A DNA stretch of 52,254 bases from Aequorivita sp. (GCA_020435825.1 JAGQYY010000009.1:1-52254), one strand, 5' to 3'; positions 25,212-34,736 are shown, numbered from the stretch's first letter. Made by a program: numbers and translations. Notes: generated by a model not told the origin, from the letters alone.

Positions 25212-26657
25212 ATGAAAAAACTAGCGCTACACTGGAAGATAATCATCGGACTTGTTTTAGGTATCATTTGGGCATTGCTTTCCAGCCAACTGGGGTGGAG
25301 TGAATTTACCATAAATTGGATAGCACCCTTTGGAAAGATTTTCATCAATCTATTAAAATTGATTGCCGTACCACTTGTTTTAGTATCAATAATTAGTGGG
25401 GTTGCGAATATTGGCGATCCATCCAGTCTTGGAAGAATGGGAGGGAAGACGCTTTTGGCGTATTTAATTACCACGCTCTTTGCAGTAAGTATGGGTCTTT
25501 TATTAGTGAATGTAATTCAGCCGGGAAAGCTTATTGATGAGCAAAGCAGAATCGACAATAGGATAAGTTATGAAATTTGGGCCGCTTCTGAAGGCCACGA
25601 AATAAAGGATGGAATTAATTATTTGCAGGATCCCGCATTTTTTGAGCGCGCACAGAAAATTACCGACCTCTCTAAAGGTGAGCTTAAAGACGCTTCAGTA
25701 ACCGAAAAAATGCAGACTGCCGAGAAAACAAAAGAATCAACGCCTTTGCAGCCTTTGGTAGATATTGTTCCTGAAAATTTCTTCTTTTCATTGACCGATA
25801 ATGGATTGATGCTGCAGATTATTTTCTTTGGAATATTTTTCGGGGTCTGTTTGTTATTGATTCCTAATGAAAAATCACAACCCGTTACAGCCTTTATGGA
25901 CAGTGCCATGGAAGTGTTTTTAAAAATGGTCGATTTGGTAATGCAGGCAGCACCTTTCTTTGTTTTTGCACTTTTGGCCGGCGTTGTAAGCAAAATGGCG
26001 GGAGACGATATAGGGAAAGTTTATGAAATATTTAAAGGTTTAAGTTGGTATTCCCTCACCGTCTTTATCGGACTGATGCTGATGATTATCCTTATATACC
26101 CGTTGTTGGTTAAAATATTTGTAAAGAAAATACCCTATAAAGGCTTTTTTAAAGCTATGGCACCGGCGCAAACATTGGCATTTTCTACTTCAAGTAGTGC
26201 GGCAACCCTGCCAGTTACCATGGAATGCGTGGAAGAAAATTTAGGGGTTGACAAAAAAATAACCAGTTTCGTGTTGCCTATTGGTGCTACTGTGAATATG
26301 GACGGAACTTGCCTTTATCAAGCCGTGGCGGTTGTTTTTCTAGCCCAGTTGCATATGATAGATTTAACGCTTGGACAACAGCTTACAATAGTATTAACAG
26401 CTACATTAGCATCAATAGGCTCGGCTGCCGTGCCAAGTGCGGGATTGGTAATGCTTATCATCGTTTTGGAATCTGTAGGATTGAACCCTACTTGGATAGC
26501 AATAATCTTCCCTGTTGATAGAATTTTGGATATGTTCCGTACAGTTGTAAACGTTACGGGAGATGCAACGGTATGTACCATTATTGCAAACGGTGAAGAT
26601 ATGTTAGATTATGTACCGCACGATAATCCTTCGGAAACATTTGATCTAGATTCATAA
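25212..26657 (+). CDS. Dicarboxylate/amino acid:cation symporter (DAACS family)
   Basis: This 481-residue inner-membrane transporter has the family's motifs: AFSTSSSAATLPVTMECV, GATVNMDGTCLYQ and the cation/substrate helix PVDRILDMFRTVVNVTGD. Such proteins take up glutamate, aspartate or C4-dicarboxylates with sodium or protons. A hydrophilic insertion of about 70 residues (roughly 108-180, rich in Glu and Lys) sits between early membrane helices, longer than in GltP-type proteins. It follows aroC by 15 bases on the same strand. Confidence 0.92.
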   Translation: MKKLALHWKIIIGLVLGIIWALLSSQLGWSEFTINWIAPFGKIFINLLKLIAVPLVLVSIISGVANIGDPSSLGRMGGKTLLAYLITTLFAVSMGLLLVNVIQPGKLIDEQSRIDNRISYEIWAASEGHEIKDGINYLQDPAFFERAQKITDLSKGELKDASVTEKMQTAEKTKESTPLQPLVDIVPENFFFSLTDNGLMLQIIFFGIFFGVCLLLIPNEKSQPVTAFMDSAMEVFLKMVDLVMQAAPFFVFALLAGVVSKMAGDDIGKVYEIFKGLSWYSLTVFIGLMLMIILIYPLLVKIFVKKIPYKGFFKAMAPAQTLAFSTSSSAATLPVTMECVEENLGVDKKITSFVLPIGATVNMDGTCLYQAVAVVFLAQLHMIDLTLGQQLTIVLTATLASIGSAAVPSAGLVMLIIVLESVGLNPTWIAIIFPVDRILDMFRTVVNVTGDATVCTIIANGEDMLDYVPHDNPSETFDLDS

Positions 26658-26834
26658 CATTTTTTCAATGGTCTGTTAGTGTTAGATTAACACTCTCTAT
26701 AAAATGAAAATGTAATTTTGCTTTCCCAGGTTTACTATTAAAAATATTTTGCTGGAAATTTAAATTTTTATTAAATTAGATTTCTCCCCAGAAGCATAGA
26801 CCCAATCTATATTTCTGAACCCTTGCCTTCTTAG

Positions 26835-26851
26835 CTATGTAAATTACATAG
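26835..26851 (+). promoter_or_regulatory. Hairpin directly before a start codon
   Basis: CTATGTAA-A-TTACATAG is a perfect inverted repeat with 8-base arms, ending two bases before the ATG at 26854. It could be an operator, or in RNA a hairpin that hides the start site. The rest of the gap (26658-26834) has a second small inverted repeat, AGTGTTA-GAT-TAACACT, which may end the symporter transcript. Confidence 0.45.
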
Positions 26852-26853
26852 TT

Positions 26854-27654
26854 ATGAAAAAATCAATTTTATTCCTCGTTTTTGCAGCTATTGCAACAGT
26901 TTCTTATTGCCAAGTTGGTATTGGTACAACTACGCCGTCACCTGTGTCTATGCTTGAAATAAGTAGCACTTCGGACGGAGGCACAACCTATAAAGGGTTT
27001 ATGCCCCCACGTGTTCCCAGTATAGCTGCACGGGATGCAATTAGTGCGGGCTATGCTGATTATGGTCTAATCATTTTTTTATTGGATTATCCCAATAATC
27101 AGGGATGTTTGCAATTGTGGGATGGAGATAGTTGGGAGAATATACACTGTGTCGCTCTTGCCAGCCCCGTGGCCTGGATTAATGAATTCCATTATGATAA
27201 TATGGGAACAGATACTGGCGAGTTTATTGAAATAGCAGGCCCTGCTGGCTTAGACGTAAGTAGTTATTCAATAGAACTTTATAATGGAGCGAATGGACAA
27301 GTTTATACTATAACCAACCTTACGGGAATAATTCCAAACCAATCCAACGGAATAGGAACGCTTAGTTTTACATATCCCACAAATGGAATCCAAAATGGAA
27401 ACCCTGATGGATTTGCTTTAATTGATTCTGGAACCGTTCTTTATTTCTTGAGTTATGGAGGCTCATTCACTGCAAATAATGGAACCGCTGCAGGTATGAC
27501 TTCTGATGACATTGGTGTAACCGAACCAGGTACTACGCCTATTGGTGAATCACTTCAACTTACAGGGACTGGAAACCAATATAATGATTTTATTTGGAGT
27601 AGTCCTTCGGCAGAGTCACCGGGAAATATAAATTCAGGACAAACAATAAATTAG
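26854..27654 (+). CDS. Secreted lamin-tail-domain-like surface protein
   Basis: This 266-residue protein has a signal peptide ending at SYCQ. It is followed by the VGIGTTTPSP...LEISS opening and a GFMPPRVPSIAARDAI segment typical of Bacteroidota surface proteins. The C-terminal part (about 105-262) resembles a lamin-tail domain (WINEFHYDNMGTDTGEFIEI, then YSIELYNGANG). No recognisable type IX sorting tail is present. The function is unknown; adhesion or association with extracellular DNA or surfaces is only a guess. A strong hairpin terminator follows. Confidence 0.72.
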   Translation: MKKSILFLVFAAIATVSYCQVGIGTTTPSPVSMLEISSTSDGGTTYKGFMPPRVPSIAARDAISAGYADYGLIIFLLDYPNNQGCLQLWDGDSWENIHCVALASPVAWINEFHYDNMGTDTGEFIEIAGPAGLDVSSYSIELYNGANGQVYTITNLTGIIPNQSNGIGTLSFTYPTNGIQNGNPDGFALIDSGTVLYFLSYGGSFTANNGTAAGMTSDDIGVTEPGTTPIGESLQLTGTGNQYNDFIWSSPSAESPGNINSGQTIN

Positions 27655-27684
27655 AAAAGCGCATAGCTTCTACTATGCACTTTT
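27655..27684. terminator. Bidirectional terminator between convergent genes
   Basis: AAAAGCGCATAG pairs with CTATGCACTTTT (12 base pairs with one mismatch, 6-base loop). The A and T ends give a U tract in both directions. It separates the secreted lamin-tail-like gene (plus) from the DUF4139 gene (minus). Confidence 0.7.
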
Positions 27685-27695
27685 CAATTTTTAAA

Positions 27696-29606
27696 TTACA
27701 GATATACTTTTTTATACTTTGGATATTTCACGGTATAGGTGAATTCCTTTTTATCTGTAGCATTGGGTGGCAATTGTAGTTTCCATCGCATAATCCCCGT
27801 TTTATCATTGTATTCGGATAAACCAGTTTCAACATCCTCCACTTTAATTTCCTTGTTTTCTGAAATAGGGATTCTATCTTCCAGTACTAAAGTTATTGGC
27901 GTTTTCTTATTGTTTTTCACTTCAATGGTATATCCTTTAGCTACAATCCGGGTGCCGCCCAAAAAGGACTTGCTTTTAAAGTTTTCCAATTTTTCACGTT
28001 TCACAATAATATTCGGGTCCATTCCAAGGGAAAGGTTTAAAGTATCTGCGGTTGCTTGTGGATCTATAAAAGATTTTCCGGCGTAATTTCCTTCAAAATA
28101 TATATTGGCTTCTCCGGCAAGAAAATCAAACTTCTCCCAGTTTTTAATGGTTGCGGTAAGAAAGACGTTTTCGTTAAGCTCGGGTGCCGCGTAATGTTGA
28201 AAGAGAGCGGGTAATTCAAATTCATCAACCGCTATTACGGTTATTTCGGCATTGGATTTAATTGTGTATTTTTCCCTAATCTCAAAACGTGTGGTGGTAA
28301 GGCCTGATTCTTTAATCATTGTAGAATTATCTTGCTGTAAATTTTCAGCTTCACTGTAAGAAGTTGAAGGATCATAGCTAGTCACAATTCCTTTTGCCCT
28401 ATTAGCCAACCAATCTGATTTTTCACTAATTGGGCTTGAATAACCAGTAACCACAACTTCTTCTAAAGCTGATCCCGCAATCATCGATACATTCATAGTG
28501 CTGGCATAAATAGGCAACTTTTCAGTTTCAAAGCCAACGTAACTGTATGTTAATTCGCGGTAGCCTTGCACGTCTATCGCATAGTTACCATCAAAATCAG
28601 TTTGGGTTCCCTGCGAAGTTCCTGCAATTATTACATTTACTCCCGGCAAAGGCAATCCAGTATCGTCATATACCGTTCCACTAACTTTATGAATGGTTGG
28701 ATTGTATTTACGAGCTGTATTGCGCACAGGTGTTCTACTTGCATAACTTCTATTATTGAAATTGAGATATTTGGGAAACAGCTTAGGCTTTATATTGTTT
28801 GTATTAGGGTCGCCGGTTGATAGTACCACATTCACATTTTCCCAATCCGTTCCGCTTTGTTGATAAACGTTGGCTTTATACGAAAACTCGATAGGTGAGG
28901 AGGTATTAGTAGCACGAATATCATATAAGGGAAACCAGCCGGCATTTTTAATGTTGTATTTCAACTTTAAAACAAGGTTAGCGGGTTTTTGGTTATTTAG
29001 TTTTAAGGTTATTTCTCCACGCTGCTCTTTTTTGGAATCGTCCAGTTTCAAAAGTTCGCTTTGGTGGGCGGAAATAGATTTGCTCAATTCTGACAGGAGC
29101 AATTGTTGCTTGAAAATTTCATTCTTTATTTCGGTTACTCGGTTTCGATAGTAAACAGACATTTCCTTTATCATTTCAACCGTAAGATTGGTAGCATCAC
29201 TATTGATGCGTTGATTTTTTTGAAGCAATTGTAATTCTTCATTGTAGCCAGCTATTTCATTCTCTATTTGGTTTTTTTGTTGCTGAAAGGTCTTCAATAG
29301 ATTTTCTACAGATTTATATTCCTGTGAGGTTTCTTTTTTTTCCAAAAAATCTATATTAAAAACTATGGAAATTATGGAAGCATCGCCCAAACCTGAAACT
29401 TGAATGCTATTTTCATCAATGTCGGGAGAAAGATTATTGAAAACAAAGGTGTTTTCACCGGAAATAAGATTAATGGAAGATGTTCGTTCTATGGAAGCGC
29501 CTTCCAAATAAACGGTTACTTTTTCAATTTTTGAAGTTGTAGGCTTTTCCGAATTTGCAAATATGGAAAGGGGCAGTAAGAAATAAAGTAGCAGTAAATT
29601 TTTCAT
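27696..29606 (-). CDS. DUF4139 (MuiA-like) protein with inserted carboxypeptidase-regulatory-like domain
   Basis: This 636-residue exported protein has a signal peptide (1-18), a DUF4140 N-terminal domain (about 28-125, KVTVYLEGASIERTS) and a coiled coil (about 95-190). Its DUF4139 beta-rich domain (about 215-636, YNIKNAGWFPLYDIRA) is interrupted at about 305-390. The insert is a carboxypeptidase-regulatory-like fold (KVSGTVYDDTGLPLPGVNV, SYVGFET) ending in EEVVVTGY, the sequence that in SusC-type receptors marks the TonB box region. MuiA-family proteins have been linked to mucoidy; their biochemistry is unclear. It has its own -7 promoter element and shares a terminator with the convergent gene. 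Confidence 0.85.
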   Translation of the reverse strand: MKNLLLLYFLLPLSIFANSEKPTTSKIEKVTVYLEGASIERTSSINLISGENTFVFNNLSPDIDENSIQVSGLGDASIISIVFNIDFLEKKETSQEYKSVENLLKTFQQQKNQIENEIAGYNEELQLLQKNQRINSDATNLTVEMIKEMSVYYRNRVTEIKNEIFKQQLLLSELSKSISAHQSELLKLDDSKKEQRGEITLKLNNQKPANLVLKLKYNIKNAGWFPLYDIRATNTSSPIEFSYKANVYQQSGTDWENVNVVLSTGDPNTNNIKPKLFPKYLNFNNRSYASRTPVRNTARKYNPTIHKVSGTVYDDTGLPLPGVNVIIAGTSQGTQTDFDGNYAIDVQGYRELTYSYVGFETEKLPIYASTMNVSMIAGSALEEVVVTGYSSPISEKSDWLANRAKGIVTSYDPSTSYSEAENLQQDNSTMIKESGLTTTRFEIREKYTIKSNAEITVIAVDEFELPALFQHYAAPELNENVFLTATIKNWEKFDFLAGEANIYFEGNYAGKSFIDPQATADTLNLSLGMDPNIIVKREKLENFKSKSFLGGTRIVAKGYTIEVKNNKKTPITLVLEDRIPISENKEIKVEDVETGLSEYNDKTGIMRWKLQLPPNATDKKEFTYTVKYPKYKKVYL

Positions 29607-29633
29607 GGTGATGGTTTTTATTGGTTATAAAAC

Positions 29634-29641
29634 CAAAACTA
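29634..29641 (-). promoter_or_regulatory. -7 promoter element of the DUF4139 gene
   Basis: The minus strand reads TAGTTTTG, a full match to TAnnTTTG, 27 bases before the ATG at 29606. It overlaps a small hairpin (TTGGTT-ATAA-AACCAA, 29621-29636) that may be an operator or a leader structure. Confidence 0.5.
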
Positions 29642-29719
29642 TCACAGTGCTCCCTTTTTAAATAATTACTTTGAGGGAAGAAGTTATTTGAGGTAGGGAA
29701 AAGGGATTATTGATTATTT

Positions 29720-29750
29720 AAAAAAAAAACAGGCCCCGCTATGGGGCCTG
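29720..29750 (-). terminator. Intrinsic terminator of the type IX secretion cargo gene
   Basis: On the minus strand CAGGCCCC pairs perfectly with GGGGCCTG (8 base pairs, 5-base loop) and is followed by a run of nine or more T residues. It lies about 30 bases after the stop of the gene at 29783. Confidence 0.88.
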
Positions 29751-29782
29751 CCTTATCAACTAAATCTAATTATGAAAAGTAA

Positions 29783-32656
29783 TTAGTTCTTAATCAGTTT
29801 ATAGGTTCCCAATTCACCATTTACGGTAACTTTCATAATATAAGTTCCCTTAGCAAGGCTTGAAACGTTAAGTTCCATAGTGTTTGTGTTATTGCTCATT
29901 TCAACCACTCTTTGGCCCAACATATTGAAAACAGTCGCTTTCTCTATAGCTGCTTGTGCTTTCAGATTCACTATATTATTTGTAGGGTTAGGATAAAAAC
30001 TGAAACCCTCAATAGCGTTTTCATCAACTCCTAACATTGTTGCATTAATCACAATATCAGTAATTCCTCCAGTGTTCAATACAAAAACGTAATAGGTTTG
30101 GTTTGCCAAAGTGAAAATAGAGGCCGAGGTACCTGGGGCACATTGGTTTGAGTTTTGATCTACCAATGTTAAATCTGCTTCAGTTGCATTTTCATCTGGG
30201 GCAGTATAGAACGTTACCGAGCTTGCACCTGCAGGAGAAACAATAGTCGCATCTGCATTTCCATCTACATTTGTGGTGAATTTATACCAAACTCCGTTAG
30301 CACCGGTTAAATCACAACCTGCGGGGCTTCCGCTTTCAATTGTAGCTGCTGGCATTGCAACCGCTGGATCTGTGTAAGGGAAACCTACTTGGTCAACATC
30401 AATTGCATTGGCTATCATATCATTTGGCGGTGGCACTGGAGTACAATCTACATTCAAACTAAAGTTTCCAGTAGCATTCAAGTAGCCGTGAACCAAAATG
30501 TAGTAAGTAGTATTTCCATCGCTTTGGAAAGATACTTCAGATTGAAGTCCGCAAGCGTCATCGTTTGCCGTTTCACAAACCAAAGCTCCGCAAGTACCTG
30601 AATAAACGGTTAATTTGCTGTCGTAATCGGTTCCGTTGCAAAGCGAAATTGTATAGTCAGTAACCAATCCGCTATTATCTGTAAACTCATACCAAACCCC
30701 CGGTGCGGTAATGTCAACCCCGCCGCAGGCTGGAGCAGAAACATCAAAGGTTGCGTTTGAAGTGGTTCCGGAAACGGTTTCACCGCAAGCAATAGGCAAG
30801 GCATTTTCGCATTCATCGTTTACTGCAAGTTCTTCACAGGTTACGGCCATAGTAAAGTTTCCAGCATTTGAGCTGAAACCTTCAATCATGATGTAATACG
30901 TTGAAGTGCCATCAGATAGGAAGGTTAGTTCAGACTGAAGCCCACACGAATCATCGTTTACCGCAATTTCATTTGCAAGGGTGCAATCTTCAAAAATTCT
31001 AACAACTGTATCGAAATCGGTTCCTGAACACAAAGAAACAGTTACCAATTGTGCAGCTCCTGTTCCCGTGAAAGAATAAAACTCATCATTTGCTGCATTT
31101 CCACCAGAATCGGTATCGTTAATTGTTTCGCCGGTAACCGTATCGCCACAGGCCACCGCTATAGCTCCACTACAATTGTCGTTTCCGTTGTTGAACACGT
31201 TGTATCGAGAAAAATATGCGTCATAGTTTCCGGTAGTGCTAATGAAATCCTCACCGGCAAACGGGTCAAAATCAACCGTGGTACTCTTAAAGGCTCCCAA
31301 TACCAATATCTGGTTGTTGCTATTGAAATACACCTGCGGATAGGATTCAGTGTTCTCGCTGCCAATGGCCCAGTGGTTCACATAATCTCCTTCGGTAGTC
31401 AACTCCATCAAGAACATATCAGATTTTCCATTTGAAGTTGTGAATGCCTCTGCAGCACTGTTGTCAAAATCTGTTGTTCCATTAAACTCTCCGGTAACAA
31501 AAAGATTTCCGTTAAAGGCTTCGGTTATATCATACACGTTTTCGAAATCTGTAGTTTCACCACCTAAAACATAACTATAATTGTAATTTCCATTAGTATC
31601 AAACTGACTATAAAAAGCATCCCAAGGTCCGTTTGATACTGTTGTGTTATCGCCAGCAGTAGGGTCTAGATCTACAGTTCCGGAAAACATTCCCGTTACA
31701 TATACTCCCGAGGGCAATTGCTGGATTGATTTTAAAACTTCGAGTCCACTGCCACCAAAGGCCTGTCCCCAAATATAATCACCATCGGTCGTAATTTTTG
31801 CCATAAAGATATCGTCTCCTCCGTTTGAGGTGAATTCTGCGGTACCAGCATTGGGATCAAGGTCTATGGTGTTTCTAAATTTTCCGGCAATCAATAAATC
31901 TCCGTTTACATCAACTTCCATGTCCTCAACGGAATCATTCCCTGTTGAGGCAAAGGTTTTTACCCAAACAAAGTTCCCATCAGTATCCAGTTTTAACACA
32001 AAACCATCAAGGCCGCCAATGGCCTGTAAAAATACCTCGTTTGTGGGGTCCGGATCAAAATCGGCTTGGGCAAAATTTCCCGCAATATATACATTCCCGT
32101 CTGCGTCAACCTCAATACTTTTTGAATCCTCGTTTCCAAAACCTGCGGGATTGCTGACTTGTTTTGCCCATAGGAAATCCCCGTTGCTGTCCAATTTTAT
32201 GATGAAGCAATCCCTTGTTGCAAACATAGAAAGGTTTTCCAGCCAGTATTCGCCAGGTCCCGGATCAGCATCAAAGGCATTGCTACCTGCGCCCATAAAA
32301 TATCCGGTTAGGTAAATATTGTCGTTAGCATCAACGGCAACATCAAGTGCATTATCGTCCAGTGCACCCCCAAATCCTTTCACCCAGATTGGGTTTCCAT
32401 CGTTGTCATGCTTTGTCAAAAAGCCATCTGCGTTCCCACCGGCCCAAGTTATACTTGTGCTGCCAACCGTAATTATTCCCGAATAAATTCCCGCAGAATA
32501 TACGTTACCCTGACTGTCCATAGCGGAATGGTACGGAATTTCAATTGATGCATCACCAAAAGTCGTTGTTCCAAAATACTCTTGTGCAGAACAAATGGCT
32601 CCCCAAAGAAAGACCGCGGCAACGAGTATCATTTTTGTAATCATTTTCATTTTCAT
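29783..32656 (-). CDS. Type IX secretion system cargo with SBBP repeats and sorting tail
   Basis: This 957-residue secreted protein has a signal peptide ending near CSAQ. About ten SBBP-type beta-propeller repeats (residues 30-480) have the pattern D-G-N-x-x-W-x-K-x-F-G-G...D-x-x-x-N-I/V-Y-x-x-G. Three pre-peptidase-like domains follow (about 490-850), two of them nearly duplicated around DxCGLQSE and GNF, and then a type A sorting tail (about 885-957, FSFYPNPTNNIVNL...KGTYIMKV). The tail directs export by the type IX system and surface anchoring. It lies 23 bases downstream of the response-regulator gene on the same strand. No enzymatic domain is seen; adhesion is a guess. Confidence 0.9.
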   Translation of the reverse strand: MKMKMITKMILVAAVFLWGAICSAQEYFGTTTFGDASIEIPYHSAMDSQGNVYSAGIYSGIITVGSTSITWAGGNADGFLTKHDNDGNPIWVKGFGGALDDNALDVAVDANDNIYLTGYFMGAGSNAFDADPGPGEYWLENLSMFATRDCFIIKLDSNGDFLWAKQVSNPAGFGNEDSKSIEVDADGNVYIAGNFAQADFDPDPTNEVFLQAIGGLDGFVLKLDTDGNFVWVKTFASTGNDSVEDMEVDVNGDLLIAGKFRNTIDLDPNAGTAEFTSNGGDDIFMAKITTDGDYIWGQAFGGSGLEVLKSIQQLPSGVYVTGMFSGTVDLDPTAGDNTTVSNGPWDAFYSQFDTNGNYNYSYVLGGETTDFENVYDITEAFNGNLFVTGEFNGTTDFDNSAAEAFTTSNGKSDMFLMELTTEGDYVNHWAIGSENTESYPQVYFNSNNQILVLGAFKSTTVDFDPFAGEDFISTTGNYDAYFSRYNVFNNGNDNCSGAIAVACGDTVTGETINDTDSGGNAANDEFYSFTGTGAAQLVTVSLCSGTDFDTVVRIFEDCTLANEIAVNDDSCGLQSELTFLSDGTSTYYIMIEGFSSNAGNFTMAVTCEELAVNDECENALPIACGETVSGTTSNATFDVSAPACGGVDITAPGVWYEFTDNSGLVTDYTISLCNGTDYDSKLTVYSGTCGALVCETANDDACGLQSEVSFQSDGNTTYYILVHGYLNATGNFSLNVDCTPVPPPNDMIANAIDVDQVGFPYTDPAVAMPAATIESGSPAGCDLTGANGVWYKFTTNVDGNADATIVSPAGASSVTFYTAPDENATEADLTLVDQNSNQCAPGTSASIFTLANQTYYVFVLNTGGITDIVINATMLGVDENAIEGFSFYPNPTNNIVNLKAQAAIEKATVFNMLGQRVVEMSNNTNTMELNVSSLAKGTYIMKVTVNGELGTYKLIKN

Positions 32657-32679
32657 TTTGTTTTAATTAATAATTGGAT

Positions 32680-33378
32680 TTAATTTTTAATATTGAATTC
32701 CAGGCCTATACCGCGAACACTGTCAATACTGATGTTTGGGTCGTCCTGAAGTCTTTTTCGCACGCGGGTAATAAATACATCCATACTTCTTCCGGAGAAA
32801 AAATCGGTTTTGTTCCACAGGGTTTGAAGAATGTCTTCGCGCTTAATAAGTTGGTTTCTGTTTGAATATAGATAGTAGAGCAGCCGAGCCTCTTTTTCTG
32901 TTATTTTTTGAACTGTTTCCTTAAAGTGCAATTCAAGATTTGCAGCATCAAAATCATACTTTCCAATTTTGATGATTCCGTCCTTTGGCATATCCTCCCG
33001 AGCTGTTTGCTGTTGCGTAGTGCGGGCTATAATGTTTTTTATCCGAAGTATCAATTCTTCGGCCTCAAAGGGTTTTACTATATAATCGTCCGCACCAAGT
33101 TTCAATCCTTTTATGCGATCTTCCTTTGTTTTGCGCGCAGTGAGAAATAGGAAGGGTACTTCCGGATTAATCTCAATAATTTTTTCAGCAAGGGAAAAAC
33201 CATCCATTACGGGCATCATAACATCGAGAATACAGATATCAAAATCTCCGTTATTAAAAAATTCCAACCCTTCCATACCATCCTTGGCCCAAACAACCGA
33301 AAATTTATTGAGCTCCAAATATTGTTTCAGCATAGTGCCGAAATCGATATCATCTTCAGCTAAAAGAATTCGTCTCAT
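32680..33378 (-). CDS. OmpR family DNA-binding response regulator
   Basis: This 232-residue protein has a receiver domain (1-118) with acidic pocket LAEDDIDF, phosphorylatable Asp52 in CILDVMMPVMDG and Lys in YIVKPFEAEEL. A winged-helix DNA-binding domain follows (about 135-230, with SGRSMDVFITRVRKRLQDD). It overlaps the sensor kinase gene by 4 bases, so the two are translationally coupled. GTTAAC repeats with 11-base phase upstream of the kinase gene are a candidate binding site. The type IX cargo gene directly downstream could be part of the same transcript. Confidence 0.94.
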   Translation of the reverse strand: MRRILLAEDDIDFGTMLKQYLELNKFSVVWAKDGMEGLEFFNNGDFDICILDVMMPVMDGFSLAEKIIEINPEVPFLFLTARKTKEDRIKGLKLGADDYIVKPFEAEELILRIKNIIARTTQQQTAREDMPKDGIIKIGKYDFDAANLELHFKETVQKITEKEARLLYYLYSNRNQLIKREDILQTLWNKTDFFSGRSMDVFITRVRKRLQDDPNISIDSVRGIGLEFNIKN

Positions 33379-34736
33379 GATACAGGTATTTTAATTGTGA
33401 ATACAGAACCTTTGCTGGCTTCACTTTTTACTGAAATGCTTCCGCCGTGTGCGATAATGATTTGCTTTGTATAGTATAAGCCAAGACCTAAACCTTTATA
33501 GTTATGGGTGTCTTTTTCACTGACTCTGTAAAATTTTTCAAAAATAAATTTTTGATATTTCGGGGAGATGCCAATGCCATTGTCCTTTACGGAAATATAA
33601 TGTGTGGAATCAGTTTTGTCCACGCCATAATCTACTTTTAATTTTGTGCCGCCATATTTTATTGCATTGTTCAAAAGATTGATAATGGCTGTGCTCAAAT
33701 AAAATTTATCTGCACTGATTGGCAGACCTGTACTTTCAATATTTCTGTTTAAGCTTATTTCCGAAGTGGGAATTGAAAGCATATAATCATCTAGTATTTC
33801 ATTTAAAAAAACACTCCCATTAAAATCTTCTTTTGAAAGCTGGATTTGCTGGTATCCAAGACTGCTTTGCATCACTTGGTCTATCAGTTTTTGAAGCCTT
33901 GCGTTCTGCCTGTCAATAATTTTAACTGCTCCATCGGCAATTTCCTTATTTCCGTTGGCGTGTTCGTTTGTTAAGGTCTTGGTAGCGAGTGCAAGTGTTG
34001 AAAGTGGCGTTTTGAGCTCATGGGTTATATTGTTTATAAAGTCTGTCTTTATTTCCGCTAGCCTTTTTTGTTTCAACAAATTGCGGATGGAGTAGTAGAG
34101 CAGGCTTACCACGAAAAGGAAAAGTAAACTCGACAAAATGAGCAGGCCGGAAAGTTCCTTGAGCATAATGGAATCCCAGTCTGATATGTTCATAAATATA
34201 CTGGACTGGAAATTGAGTTTTACAGGCGTCTGTTCATCCTGCCAAGTGCTATTATTTATAAGCAGCCCGTCTTTGTTCTGAAAATCTTCACCCAAGAGCA
34301 GGATGGTATCCTGCACGGCGGCATTGTAAATTTCCTTGGTATTTCCCAAAGAATCAGTAAGGGTCAGAGAGGTAAGCACTTTTTTAATCTTTACATCATA
34401 ACTTTCCTTTTCATTTGCCAGGCCTTCATTAAAGAGCTGTACAAAGGCTGGGTTTATTTGTGCGGTTTTATGCTGGAGTTTTAAAATCAAATCCTGTTCG
34501 TTTAAATTGCCTTCTTGATAGGCTTCCAGGTTATGGAGAAAGTCGGTTCGGTACAACCACATAATGGAATCTACCGTGGCACTGTTGTACACTTTGGCAA
34601 TGGCATTTCGGGCATCAATGGTGTACGTTTTTTTCTTTAGCTCGTATGTGTTGTGAATAAGATATCCTTGAATGCCGATAAGGGCAATCAGTGTGAGGAT
34701 GGAAAGGGCGACTAAACCTTTAAACTTTAATTGCAT
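33375..34736 (-). CDS. Membrane sensor histidine kinase
   Basis: This 453-residue kinase has two membrane helices (about 8-28 and 195-216) around a 165-residue periplasmic sensor with no domain I recognise. Then come the H box (His239 in NNITHELKTPLSTLAL), N box NLLNNAIKYGG, G1 box VKDNGIGISPKYQKFIFEKF and G2 box GLGLGLYYTKQI. It phosphorylates the response regulator encoded next. There is no obvious HAMP domain between helix 2 and the H box. The stimulus is unknown. Confidence 0.93.
   Translation of the reverse strand: MQLKFKGLVALSILTLIALIGIQGYLIHNTYELKKKTYTIDARNAIAKVYNSATVDSIMWLYRTDFLHNLEAYQEGNLNEQDLILKLQHKTAQINPAFVQLFNEGLANEKESYDVKIKKVLTSLTLTDSLGNTKEIYNAAVQDTILLLGEDFQNKDGLLINNSTWQDEQTPVKLNFQSSIFMNISDWDSIMLKELSGLLILSSLLFLFVVSLLYYSIRNLLKQKRLAEIKTDFINNITHELKTPLSTLALATKTLTNEHANGNKEIADGAVKIIDRQNARLQKLIDQVMQSSLGYQQIQLSKEDFNGSVFLNEILDDYMLSIPTSEISLNRNIESTGLPISADKFYLSTAIINLLNNAIKYGGTKLKVDYGVDKTDSTHYISVKDNGIGISPKYQKFIFEKFYRVSEKDTHNYKGLGLGLYYTKQIIIAHGGSISVKSEASKGSVFTIKIPVS

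Noticed and set aside
29634-29783. Possible CRISPR or repeat array near the strong hairpin
   Set aside because: There is a single hairpin with a T tract, which is an ordinary terminator.
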